Positions 34,178 through 41,641 of a stretch of 64,000 nt of DNA are shown one piece after another (positions within the stretch are counted from its first letter, which is position 1; the number at the start of each line of letters is the position of its first letter). A program made the translations under genes and the position numbers. The DNA is from PLanc-01 sp035342095 (GTDB lineage Bacteria; Planctomycetota; Phycisphaerae; Sedimentisphaerales; Anaerobacaceae). The notes beneath the pieces were generated by a model that saw only the letters and a list, made by a program, of their open reading frames with translations, was not told the DNA's origin and did no database searches. The DNA is taken from contig DAOQWL010000021.1 in the NCBI GenBank assembly GCA_035342095.1, forward strand, positions 1-64,000, read 5' to 3'.

Positions 34178-34639
34178 TTACCGCTTTTCCAGACGCGACA
34201 GGATGAACGCCTCGGCCTGCCGTCGCGGGAGCTTGGCCAGGGCCGCAGCCAGCTTCTGCTGCAACTCGTCGGCCTGCAAGGCACAGTCCGGCCCGCTGGT
34301 GGTGACGCCGCAGGACGTTTCCGTAGCACGACCGTCCCGGCCGTGAGTACCACGGGCATCTTGCCCGTGGCCGTGCAGGGACGAGACGCCCACGCTACTC
34401 ACGGGCAAGATGCCTGTGCTACGAGCCCGGCTTCGGGCGATCTCCAGAGCCTTCCGGATGGTCGCGCGGTACAGGTACGCCGGCCAATTCACGTTGCCGT
34501 TGTATCGGTCCCACCGCCGCCAGACGGCCAGGAAGACCTCCTGATGCACGTCGTGCGCCAGGCTCGCGTCGCACAGAACCCGCATCGCGGCGCCCAGCAC
34601 CTGCCGGCCGTGCTCACTCACCAGGTTTTCAAAACTCAT
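34178..34639 (-). pseudogene. ECF sigma factor cut by an in-frame stop and carrying a repeat in its linker
   Basis: Region 2 (LGAAMRVLCDASLAHDVHQE, VFLAVWRRWDRYNGNVNWPA) is intact, and region 4.1 (LAKLPRRQAEAFILSRLEKR) is present. The frame then meets TAA at 34178-34180, exactly before the region 4.2 helix-turn-helix, which continues in the same frame on the other side. Residues in the sigma2-sigma4 linker (TGILPV, HGQDARGTHGRDGRAT) are encoded by repeat family D at 34323-34422. The ATG at 34639 is the natural start. With no DNA-binding helix the product should not recognise -35 elements. Confidence 0.8.
34323..34422 (-). repeat. Repeat family D inside a sigma-factor gene
   Basis: About 100 bases run from GTAGCACGACC to GATGCCTGTGCTAC. 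Several internal palindromes are present (CACGGGCATCTTGCCCGTG; ACGGGCAAGATGCC) with GTAGCAC/GTGCTAC ends. It is read from the minus strand as the TGILPV...HGRDGRAT peptide, a sequence type I recognise from many planctomycete and verrucomicrobial proteins. Confidence 0.8.
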
Positions 34640-34940
34640 GTGTGACACTGTTGTACCATTTGGCACATCAAACGCTGCCGGACCCAGGCCCGATTGCATG
34701 CAATTCGAGATCTCTGCAAGTATAGATAGAAGGCGCGGGCCGCATCGGCGTTTACAGCAAATGTCCGCGACCCACAACGCCAGCGGGAACGATCACACAA
34801 AATCCCACGGGAATACTCAGGAAATACCTCGGTGGGCGAACCCCTGGCGGATTGCAGGGTAGCATTCACCATGGACGTACGCGTTCCTTGACAACTCCAT
34901 TCATGACCTAATCTCAGAGCACTTTCAAGGGAAAACCATC
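34640..34940. other. Intergenic region between the decayed sigma locus and the sorbosone-dehydrogenase gene
   Basis: No gene is seen in these 300 bases between divergent genes. Just upstream of the sigma ATG the minus strand reads GTGCCAAATGGTACAA (34651-34666). The same 16-base string with one difference occurs on the plus strand at 37182-37197, upstream of the poly-G beta-helix gene. The rest holds nothing I recognise. Confidence 0.4.
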
Positions 34941-37130
34941 ATGGAATCGAAGCAGACTGCGAAATCGACGTACACTCTCCTGGGGATATTGGCGTTCTTG
35001 CCGTTGACCGCCCGCGCACAATCGTACGACGCCGCCTGGACCTTCGGAAATGTGGGCATGTTCTTTTATCGGCTCGACGCTTTCGAGCCCAGCACCCTTC
35101 AGTTTCCGGAACTAGGCGCCGAGAACCCGACTCTGCCTCTGGAACTGGGGAAGCGGTACCAAGTTAAGGTGCCCGGCTACGTGGCTCATCCTTTCGAGGT
35201 CCTGGCAATGGCCCCCTCCGCGTCGGGGGATGTGGTCCTTCTGTCCATGGCGATCCAGGGCTCGTTCGAGTCCGACCCCGGCGTGGCCTGGCAGGACGAT
35301 GGAAAGGGCGCCGTTCGGTTCACGCTGACCGAGGGCCTTTACCGCGCCATGATCGCGGGAGGTCTCAGGCCAGGCTACCGGTGCAGGCCTCACGCGCCCT
35401 TGATGCGCGGCGAGTTCGCGGTTTCCGGCGCACCCATTGCTGCGCGGATCCCGCCGTCGCCTGTGCGTGTCGAGCTGCAAGCGGTCGCCTTGGGACTTGC
35501 GGCGCCGGTCCTGGTCGTGCCCGATCCGATCCAGTCGGGCCGGCTCCATATCGTCGACCAGGTGGGCCTGATTCGCTTGGTTGACGACGGCCAACTTCTT
35601 CCTGAGCCATTCCTGGACCTGACGAGCCTTGTCGTGCCCGTACGCGTGAATTACGACGAGCGCGGCTTCCTCGGACTGGCCTTTCATCCGGGCTACGACG
35701 ATCCGAACAATCCGGGCTTCCGCAAGCTCTATACGTACACGAGCGAGCCACTGGCTGGACCCGCCGACTTCACGGTCGAATTGCCTGCGGGCGCCACGAT
35801 GAACCACCAGAGCGTGGTCCGTGAATGGCAGTGGGACGGCGTCAGCGCCTGGATCGATCCGAACTCTTCCCGCGAGTTGCTGCGGATCGACCAGCCGCAA
35901 TCCAACCATAACGCCGGGCACATGGAGTTCGGTCCGGGCGGCTACTTGTACGTTGGTTTGGGCGATGGCGGCGGCGCCAACGATACCGCCGCCGGACATG
36001 GCACAACGGGCAATGGCCAGAATATCAACACGATCCTCGGCAGTCTCATCCGGATTGACCCCTTGGACCCTGCCATAACACCGGATCGTCCCGATCCCGC
36101 AGGCGCCAATGGAGCCTATCGCGTGCCCGCGGACAATCCGTTCGTCGGCGTCGACGGAATCGACGAGATCTTCGCGTACGGATTCCGCAATCCCTACCGC
36201 TTCAGCTTCGACCGCCGCAGCGGCGCGTTGATCGTCCCCGACGTGGGACAGAATCGCGTCGAGGAGATAAACTTCGTCCGCAAGGGCCGCAACCATGGCT
36301 GGAATGTCAAGGAAGGCACATTCAAGTTCGATCCTGCGACCGGCGCCGTCGGGCTGCCTCTCGACGATCCGAAGCTGGCCGACCCCGTGGTCCAGTACGA
36401 CCACGACGACGGGCTGTCCGTGATCGGCGGCTACACGTACTACGGGGCCGCTGTGCCGGAGCTGTGGGGGCAGTACCTCTGCGGCGATTTCTCGCGGCAG
36501 TTCTCTGTGCCGGAAGGGCGCCTGTTCGTGGCGGACCTGTTCGCCGGCACGATCCAGGAGCTGCTGATAGGCACGGCGGGTGATCCGCTCGGCCTGTTCG
36601 TCAAAGGATTCGGCCAGGACCACGAGGGCGAAATCTACCTCGTGGCCAGCACCGCTCTGGGCCCCGCAGGCGACACGGGCGTTGTCCTCAAGATCGTGCC
36701 GGAACCGAACGCGGTCGGCGCCGGGCTTCCGACAGCCGCGGTGCTCACCGGCGCCGGAGCAGGTACGCAGTCGGCCGCCACGGGCCTCGCGACCCTGCGT
36801 CCGCACCCCGATCAGGAGGCCGTCTCATATCAGCTCAAGGTGCAAGGCATCGAGAATGTCACGCAGGCGCACATCCACGTCTCGACCGAGCCCGGCGGTG
36901 ACGGCCCGCCCGCGGTTTGGCTGTATCCCGCGCACCCGCCTGCATCGCTGGTCCCCGGCGAGTTCACGGGCGTGCTGGGCGCGGGCGATGTCACAGCGGC
37001 CGACCTCGTCGGGCCCCTGGCGGGCATGACCATCGCGGACCTTCTGACAGCAATCGACGAGAACCGGGCCTATGTGAACGTGCACACCGAGCAGTTCCCA
37101 GCCGGCGAGATCCGCGGCCAGTTGAAGTAG
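34941..37130 (+). CDS. Secreted glucose/sorbosone-dehydrogenase-type beta-propeller with C-terminal CHRD domain
   Basis: A signal peptide (LLGILAFLPLTARAQ) is followed by about 170 residues that may be cupredoxin-like (LPLELGKRYQVKVPGYVAHP). The PQQ-dependent sugar dehydrogenase-like propeller follows (GFLGLAFHPGYDDPNNPGF, HNAGHMEFGPGGYLYVGLGD, EIFAYGFRNPYRFSFD, NHGWNVKEGTF). The last 120 residues form a CHRD domain (AHIHVSTEPGGDGP, VNVHTEQFPAGEIRGQLK). Such proteins oxidise sugars or bind them outside the cytoplasm. Whether this one keeps PQQ-binding residues was not verified. The ATG at 34941 follows AAGGGAAAACCATC, an acceptable ribosome site. Confidence 0.8.
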   Translation: MESKQTAKSTYTLLGILAFLPLTARAQSYDAAWTFGNVGMFFYRLDAFEPSTLQFPELGAENPTLPLELGKRYQVKVPGYVAHPFEVLAMAPSASGDVVLLSMAIQGSFESDPGVAWQDDGKGAVRFTLTEGLYRAMIAGGLRPGYRCRPHAPLMRGEFAVSGAPIAARIPPSPVRVELQAVALGLAAPVLVVPDPIQSGRLHIVDQVGLIRLVDDGQLLPEPFLDLTSLVVPVRVNYDERGFLGLAFHPGYDDPNNPGFRKLYTYTSEPLAGPADFTVELPAGATMNHQSVVREWQWDGVSAWIDPNSSRELLRIDQPQSNHNAGHMEFGPGGYLYVGLGDGGGANDTAAGHGTTGNGQNINTILGSLIRIDPLDPAITPDRPDPAGANGAYRVPADNPFVGVDGIDEIFAYGFRNPYRFSFDRRSGALIVPDVGQNRVEEINFVRKGRNHGWNVKEGTFKFDPATGAVGLPLDDPKLADPVVQYDHDDGLSVIGGYTYYGAAVPELWGQYLCGDFSRQFSVPEGRLFVADLFAGTIQELLIGTAGDPLGLFVKGFGQDHEGEIYLVASTALGPAGDTGVVLKIVPEPNAVGAGLPTAAVLTGAGAGTQSAATGLATLRPHPDQEAVSYQLKVQGIENVTQAHIHVSTEPGGDGPPAVWLYPAHPPASLVPGEFTGVLGAGDVTAADLVGPLAGMTIADLLTAIDENRAYVNVHTEQFPAGEIRGQLK

Positions 37131-37181
37131 GCGTCACAACCAGAACCCGAAGGTCGCGCGGAAAACGCTTGCGGCCGTGTC

Positions 37182-37198
37182 GTGCCAAGTGGTACAAT
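37182..37198 (+). promoter_or_regulatory. Candidate promoter or regulatory motif GTGCCAAGTGGTACAAT
   Basis: TACAAT at 37193-37198 could be a -10 box, with TTGCGG 18 bases upstream as a poor -35. The 16-base core is repeated with one change on the minus strand next to the sigma start at 34639. It lies about 200 bases before the beta-helix gene at 37401. Evidence is limited to two copies. Confidence 0.3.
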
Positions 37199-37400
37199 AC
37201 GGTAATAGAGATCGAGAATCGAAGGCGGGCCGGATGTCTTTCATAATTTGGCCGTCATTATATATCGTCGTTTTCGCAGCACCTTTCACACTCGCCTGCC
37301 TTCGACCGACACGCACGTGTCTTGTGCTTCAGGCCCGTCGCACTCGCGGCGGGGAACCTGTCGCATTCGGTCATTGTCCATTCATCCAAAGGAGCGGAGT

Positions 37401-39251
37401 ATGAAGGCGAAAACAGCGGTACTCAATCTTGTGGCGGTTCTCTGTCTGCTCGCGGCGGGCGGGACCTGGGGCAAGGTGATCTACGTCGATGACGATGCGT
37501 CGACGGGAGGCGACGGCACCTCCTGGACCACGGCCTATCGATTCCTGCAGGATGCGTTGGGCCAAGCGGAGGTTGGGGACGAGGTCCGGGTGGCACAGGG
37601 CACCTACCGGCCGGATGAGAGTTCTGCATCGCCCCAGGGCAGCGGAGACCGCAAAGCGTCGTTCGTGTTGCCCGAGGGGGTGACTGCCAAAGGCGGATTT
37701 GCCGGCTTGACCGGCGACGTTCCGAACGCCTGGGATGCGAGTCTGTATGAGACGGTGCTCAGCGGCGACCTGGACGGTAATGATGTGGCGCTGGATGATC
37801 CGGCTGATTTCCGAGACGATCTCTCACGAGACGACAATAGCTTGGCTGTGGTTACCGCAGGGGCTTCGACGGTGTTGGAGGGGTTCACTATCACGGCGGG
37901 TCATGCCCAACCTTACAGGTGCTTTGGTAGGGATTGTCCGGATGTTGTTCCTACGCTGGGTTTCAATGGTGGTGGTGTTCTGATCAGGGAAGGCGATGTC
38001 ACCGTGAGAAGCTGCCGGCTCCATCACAATTTTGCCGCGCAGGAGGGAGGCGGCGTGTTTGTTCATGGGGTGGGGGGTGTTTTGCTTGAGGATTGTGTGC
38101 TCGAAAGAAATGGCGCATATCAGGGCGGGGGCGAGGGACTTTTTGTTCACGAGGGCACGGCCGAGATTGAGGGGTGTGAACTCCTGATGAATTGGGGGCG
38201 ATCCGAGGGAGGCGGGTTGGGGACTCGGGACTCTGATATTACGATTTCGGATTGTCTCATTAGACGTAATGAGGCGACATCCTATGGCGGTGGACTCTCA
38301 GTCTTCGAGGGGACTGCCACACTCTGGAATACCATCATTGCGGGCAACAGTTCAGATGGGGGGGGGGGGGGGGGGGGGGGCGGGCAGTTTGCAGGTGCTG
38401 ATGTTATGCTGCGCGGATGTTCCATCACCAACAACCGCTCACGCAGTACCGGCGGCGGGGGGCACTGGGTGGGCGCGACCGTCTTGGCGACTGGATGTCT
38501 GTTCAGCGGGAACTCCGCACAGGAATATGGTGGGGCTCTCTGGACGACACAATGCGAACCACTTCAGATTATGAATAGCACCTTTGTGAGCAATAGGGCT
38601 ACCTGTGGAGCGTTCCTTTCAAGTCATCAGGATATCCCTTACCTAACATCGAATTCGGTATCCATTGTGAATTGTATTGTTCTTAACGGGGGACAGGAAA
38701 TCCATAATAACCAAACCGCTATGACGGTTCGGTATACCCTGATCAACCGGAGTGATGCATCAGCATATGATGCAATAGACACCATCGTCTGGGGTGATGG
38801 CAACATCAATGTCGATCCGTGCTTTGCAGATGCGGGGTATTGGGACCCGAATGGGACGCCAGACGATCCGAACGACGATTTCTTTGTCGAGGGGGACTAC
38901 CACCTGAAGAGCCAGGCGGGGCGGTGGGACGCTGCGAGCGGGAGTTGGGTTCAGGATGATGTGACGAGTCCATGCATCGACGCAGGCGATCCGAACAGTC
39001 CCATCGGCTACGAGCCCTTCCCCAATGGGGGCGTGGTCAATATGGGCGCCTACGGCGGGACCGCCCAGGCGAGCAAGTCGTACTTCGGGGAGCCAGTCTG
39101 CGAGACGATCATCGCAGGCGACATCAATGGCGATGGCAAGGTGGACTGGCTGGACCTGAGTATCCTGGCTTCCCACTGGCTCCAGGATGTCAGGGAGTCT
39201 GCGACGGACGAGGACGACGACTCTGATACATCAGGTACGCGAAGGAGATAG
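37401..39251 (+). CDS. Secreted beta-helix protein with dockerin-like end and a 23-G tract
   Basis: A signal peptide (AVLNLVAVLCLLAAGGTWG) is followed by VIYVDDDASTGGDGTSW and FLQDAL, the typical start of planctomycete polymorphic beta-helix proteins. Parallel beta-helix repeats follow (GGGVFVHGVGGVLLEDC, GGGLSVFEGTATLWNT). The C-terminus has a dockerin-type calcium motif (AGDINGDGKVDWLDLSILAS), so it may attach to a scaffold or the cell surface. Nine consecutive Gly residues near 320-328 are encoded by 23 G bases in a row. The region from about 37850 to 38760 is AT-richer than both flanks. The ATG has AAAGGAG upstream. It may act as an adhesin or in polysaccharide binding. Confidence 0.8.
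   Translation: MKAKTAVLNLVAVLCLLAAGGTWGKVIYVDDDASTGGDGTSWTTAYRFLQDALGQAEVGDEVRVAQGTYRPDESSASPQGSGDRKASFVLPEGVTAKGGFAGLTGDVPNAWDASLYETVLSGDLDGNDVALDDPADFRDDLSRDDNSLAVVTAGASTVLEGFTITAGHAQPYRCFGRDCPDVVPTLGFNGGGVLIREGDVTVRSCRLHHNFAAQEGGGVFVHGVGGVLLEDCVLERNGAYQGGGEGLFVHEGTAEIEGCELLMNWGRSEGGGLGTRDSDITISDCLIRRNEATSYGGGLSVFEGTATLWNTIIAGNSSDGGGGGGGGGQFAGADVMLRGCSITNNRSRSTGGGGHWVGATVLATGCLFSGNSAQEYGGALWTTQCEPLQIMNSTFVSNRATCGAFLSSHQDIPYLTSNSVSIVNCIVLNGGQEIHNNQTAMTVRYTLINRSDASAYDAIDTIVWGDGNINVDPCFADAGYWDPNGTPDDPNDDFFVEGDYHLKSQAGRWDAASGSWVQDDVTSPCIDAGDPNSPIGYEPFPNGGVVNMGAYGGTAQASKSYFGEPVCETIIAGDINGDGKVDWLDLSILASHWLQDVRESATDEDDDSDTSGTRRR
38358..38380 (+). repeat. Homopolymeric tract of 23 G inside a coding sequence
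   Basis: A direct count gives G at every position from 38358 to 38380. The tract is in frame as written. One extra G would bring a TGA at 38399-38401, six codons past the tract. One G fewer would shift to a frame that ends at 38574. This is the classic layout of a slipped-strand phase-variable gene. Long G runs are also prone to sequencing error. Confidence 0.85.
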
Positions 39252-39729
39252 GCGGAGGACTGAAACGAGAGAACAATACAGTTCTTGGCCCGGGTGCTTC
39301 ACTTCGTTCAGCAGGACAAGAGGAGTCGGTGAGTGCATGCCCGTTCCTGAGTCGTCCCACCGCCAAGCGTGAATATGGTGCGCGGTACGCACCCGACTAC
39401 GCCGTCCATCCTAGAATGTTGGGCACGATTCGCGTAACATGTCGCGGGCATCCTGCCCGCGATTCGAGGGCAAGATGCCCTCGACACAGACTTGGACGGT
39501 CCCCAGATTACCGTGGACGGCGTACTACGGAGCGGAGCCGTTCGGAGTTCCGCGTTCACGCGGTCCGACCCGCCTGAAGGCGGAAGTCCAAACGTCGCAA
39601 CAAGGGTCATGCAGGCGGAGTCGGCTTGCCAATTGCCTTACGCCGGTCTTGGCGCTACAATCATGCCATCGGCCCGGCGACGGGCCGAAGGGTCAGACAA
39701 TCGAACGGAAAAGGGAAGAGGTGACAGGC
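39252..39729. other. Gene-free cluster of several repeat families
   Basis: The stretch contains in order a family G copy (39291-39329), a family F arm (39377-39394), a family D relative (39434-39484, GCGGGCATCCTGCCCGC and GAGGGCAAGATGCCCTC) and a family H block (39541-39595). The last part before the serine-hydrolase start holds the ribosome site GAAGAGG. No independent gene is supported; open frames here are repeat translations. Confidence 0.65.
39291..39595. repeat. Adjacent copies of repeat families G, F, D and H
   Basis: H reads TTCGGAGTTCCGCGTTCACG then CGGTCCGACCCGCCTGAAGG and CGGAAGTCCAAAC, made of small palindromes (CCGCGTTCACGCGG; CCGCCTGAAGGCGG). The other three are relatives of blocks at 13698/30711, 33102 and 10930/34323. 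Their adjacency suggests a preferred or tolerated insertion site. Confidence 0.65.
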
Positions 39730-41196
39730 ATGAAGATTTTCTCCACCATCGCACTGATCGTCGGATCTTGCACCGTCTGCATCGGGTCGGACCTGCCGCG
39801 CAGCAATCCCGAAGCGCAGGGCGTCTCCTCCGCGGCCGTCCTGGCCTTCGTCGAAGCGACCGATTCCGGCATCGACGCGATGCACAGCTTCATGCTTCTG
39901 CGTCACGGCCACGTCGTGGCGGAGGGCTGGTGGTCGCCATACAATCCCGAATCGCCGCACATGCTGTACTCCCTGAGCAAAAGTTTCACCTCGACCGCGG
40001 TCGGACTGGCCGTTGCGGAGGGCAAGCTCAGCGTGGACGACGAGGTGCTGAAGTTCTTCCCCGACCGCGCGCCGTCCGATCCGAGCGGCAACCTCCAGGC
40101 GATGCGAGTCAGCGACCTGCTGCGTATGTCCACGGGACATCAGACAGAGCCGCCGCGACCTGCGGATCAGTCCTGGACCAAGGCGTTCCTCGCGCACCCG
40201 GTCCCGTTCAAGCCGGGGACGCACTTCTGGTACAACACCTCCGCCACCTACATGCTCTCGGCCATCGTCCAGAAGGTGACCGGCCAGACGGTTCTGGACT
40301 ATCTCACGCCGCGATTGTTCGAGCCGCTCGGCATCGAGCACCCGACCTGGGAGATGAGTCCGGAAGGGATCTCCGCCGGCGGTTACGGCCTGAGCGTTCG
40401 CACGGAGGACATCGCCCGCTTCGGCCAGCTCTACCTCCAGAAGGGCAAATGGCAGGGCAGGCAGCTCGTACCCGAGTCGTGGATCGACGCGGCCACCGCG
40501 CGTCAGACCTCCAACGGCAGCAGCCCGAACAGCGAATGGGACCAGGGCTACGGCTATCAGTTCTGGCGATGCCGCCACGGCGCCTATCGCGGCGACGGCG
40601 CGTTCGGCCAGTATTGCATCGTCATGCCCGAGCAGGACGCGGTGATCGCCATCACCAGCGGCGTGCGGGACATGCAGGCGGTGCTGAACCTGATCTGGGA
40701 GAAGCTGCTGCCTGCGATGAAGCCGTCGGCCCTGGCGCCCGATGAAGCGGCGGCGAAGAAGCTGGCTCAGAAGCTCAGGAGCCTGTCCCTGCGTCCCCAG
40801 GAAGGCGCCTCCTCCGGTCCCAACGTGTTCGGAACCAAGTTCGTGTTCCCGGCCAACGACCGCAAACTGGAAGCGGTCACGCTGGATCGCGCCGGCAATG
40901 ACGACGCCGTGACTCTCGTCGTCCAGCTCGACGGAGTTGAGCAGCGGATCGCCTGTGCCCCCGGCGTATGGCACAAGACCCGGATCGCCTGGGGCCAGTT
41001 GCCCGAGCAGCCCATGGCCGCCAGCGGAGGATGGACCGCAGACGACACCTTCACGGCCAAGCTCTGTTTCTACGAAACCCCCTACGTTTTCACGCTCCGC
41101 CTGAAGTTCCAGGGCCGGGAGGTGCAGTACGACGGCGAAGCGAACGTCAGCTTCGGTCCGACCAAGGACCCGCAACTGACGGGCCGGGCCGAGTAG
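39730..41196 (+). CDS. Secreted beta-lactamase-family serine hydrolase
   Basis: A signal peptide (MKIFSTIALIVGSCTVCIGS) is followed by a class C beta-lactamase/penicillin-binding-like fold. The Ser-x-x-Lys motif is MLYSLSKSFTSTAVG and the Tyr-x-Asn motif FWYNTSATYM. A Gly-rich GDGAFGQY stands where the third motif is expected. The family includes esterases, D-aminopeptidases and transesterases as well as true beta-lactamases, so the substrate is open. The C-terminal 130 residues form an additional beta domain. The ATG at 39730 follows GAAGAGG. An upstream extension to 39439 is repeat-derived and was rejected. Confidence 0.85.
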   Translation: MKIFSTIALIVGSCTVCIGSDLPRSNPEAQGVSSAAVLAFVEATDSGIDAMHSFMLLRHGHVVAEGWWSPYNPESPHMLYSLSKSFTSTAVGLAVAEGKLSVDDEVLKFFPDRAPSDPSGNLQAMRVSDLLRMSTGHQTEPPRPADQSWTKAFLAHPVPFKPGTHFWYNTSATYMLSAIVQKVTGQTVLDYLTPRLFEPLGIEHPTWEMSPEGISAGGYGLSVRTEDIARFGQLYLQKGKWQGRQLVPESWIDAATARQTSNGSSPNSEWDQGYGYQFWRCRHGAYRGDGAFGQYCIVMPEQDAVIAITSGVRDMQAVLNLIWEKLLPAMKPSALAPDEAAAKKLAQKLRSLSLRPQEGASSGPNVFGTKFVFPANDRKLEAVTLDRAGNDDAVTLVVQLDGVEQRIACAPGVWHKTRIAWGQLPEQPMAASGGWTADDTFTAKLCFYETPYVFTLRLKFQGREVQYDGEANVSFGPTKDPQLTGRAE

Positions 41197-41641
41197 GGTC
41201 GGTTCGAGATCGACGGAGTTCTGGGCGCGCCCGTCCGCAGGCGGTGTGCGCGGGCGGGTTCGTGTCTGTGAAAAGAAACCGGCCGGCAGGTGGTCATGGC
41301 GAGCGCCGGCCTGTTCGTAGTGTGCCCGTAAGGGCATATCCTCTGGGCCGAGGAAGATAACGCCTCAAGGCGTCATTACGGACTGCCTGCGTACAGGACA
41401 AGTCCGGATCGGAGGGGCTCCGACGGCCGGAAGTCTGCACGGACACCCGGGCTCGGTCAGTCGTATTTGGGCCAAAACAAAGTTGATTTTCGCTGGCGGA
41501 ACCTGTATCTTGGTTGATACTGAGAAGTTGTGGGTTCTCGCGTTATGGCGTTTGGCATCGCACGGCGGTGTTTTATCCAACGGTCGGTTCGATTGGGGTG
41601 GCTCGACCCGATATAACACAAAGATGAGGAAGGAGAAGATG
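41197..41641. other. Intergenic region with a family E repeat
   Basis: This 445-base region between two plus-strand genes contains repeat E copy 2 (41311-41398). The remaining 240 bases up to the next start are somewhat AT-richer and presumably hold the promoter of the dockerin-protein gene, but I could not identify convincing boxes. Confidence 0.5.
41311..41398 (-). repeat. Repeat family E, copy 2 (double)
   Basis: TTCGTAGTGTGCCCGTAAGG then GCATATCCTCTGGGCC is a variant arm. It is followed by the inverse arm GAGGAAGATAACGCCTCAAG to GACTGCCTGCG. The second arm is the reverse complement of 2278-2331 with few changes, so the same element sits 39 kb away in the opposite orientation. Confidence 0.75.

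Noticed and set aside
39329..39610. Small frames around the repeat cluster
   Set aside because: Both strands encode only repeat-derived peptides (for example PPSGGSDRVNAELRT), with no domain or ribosome site.
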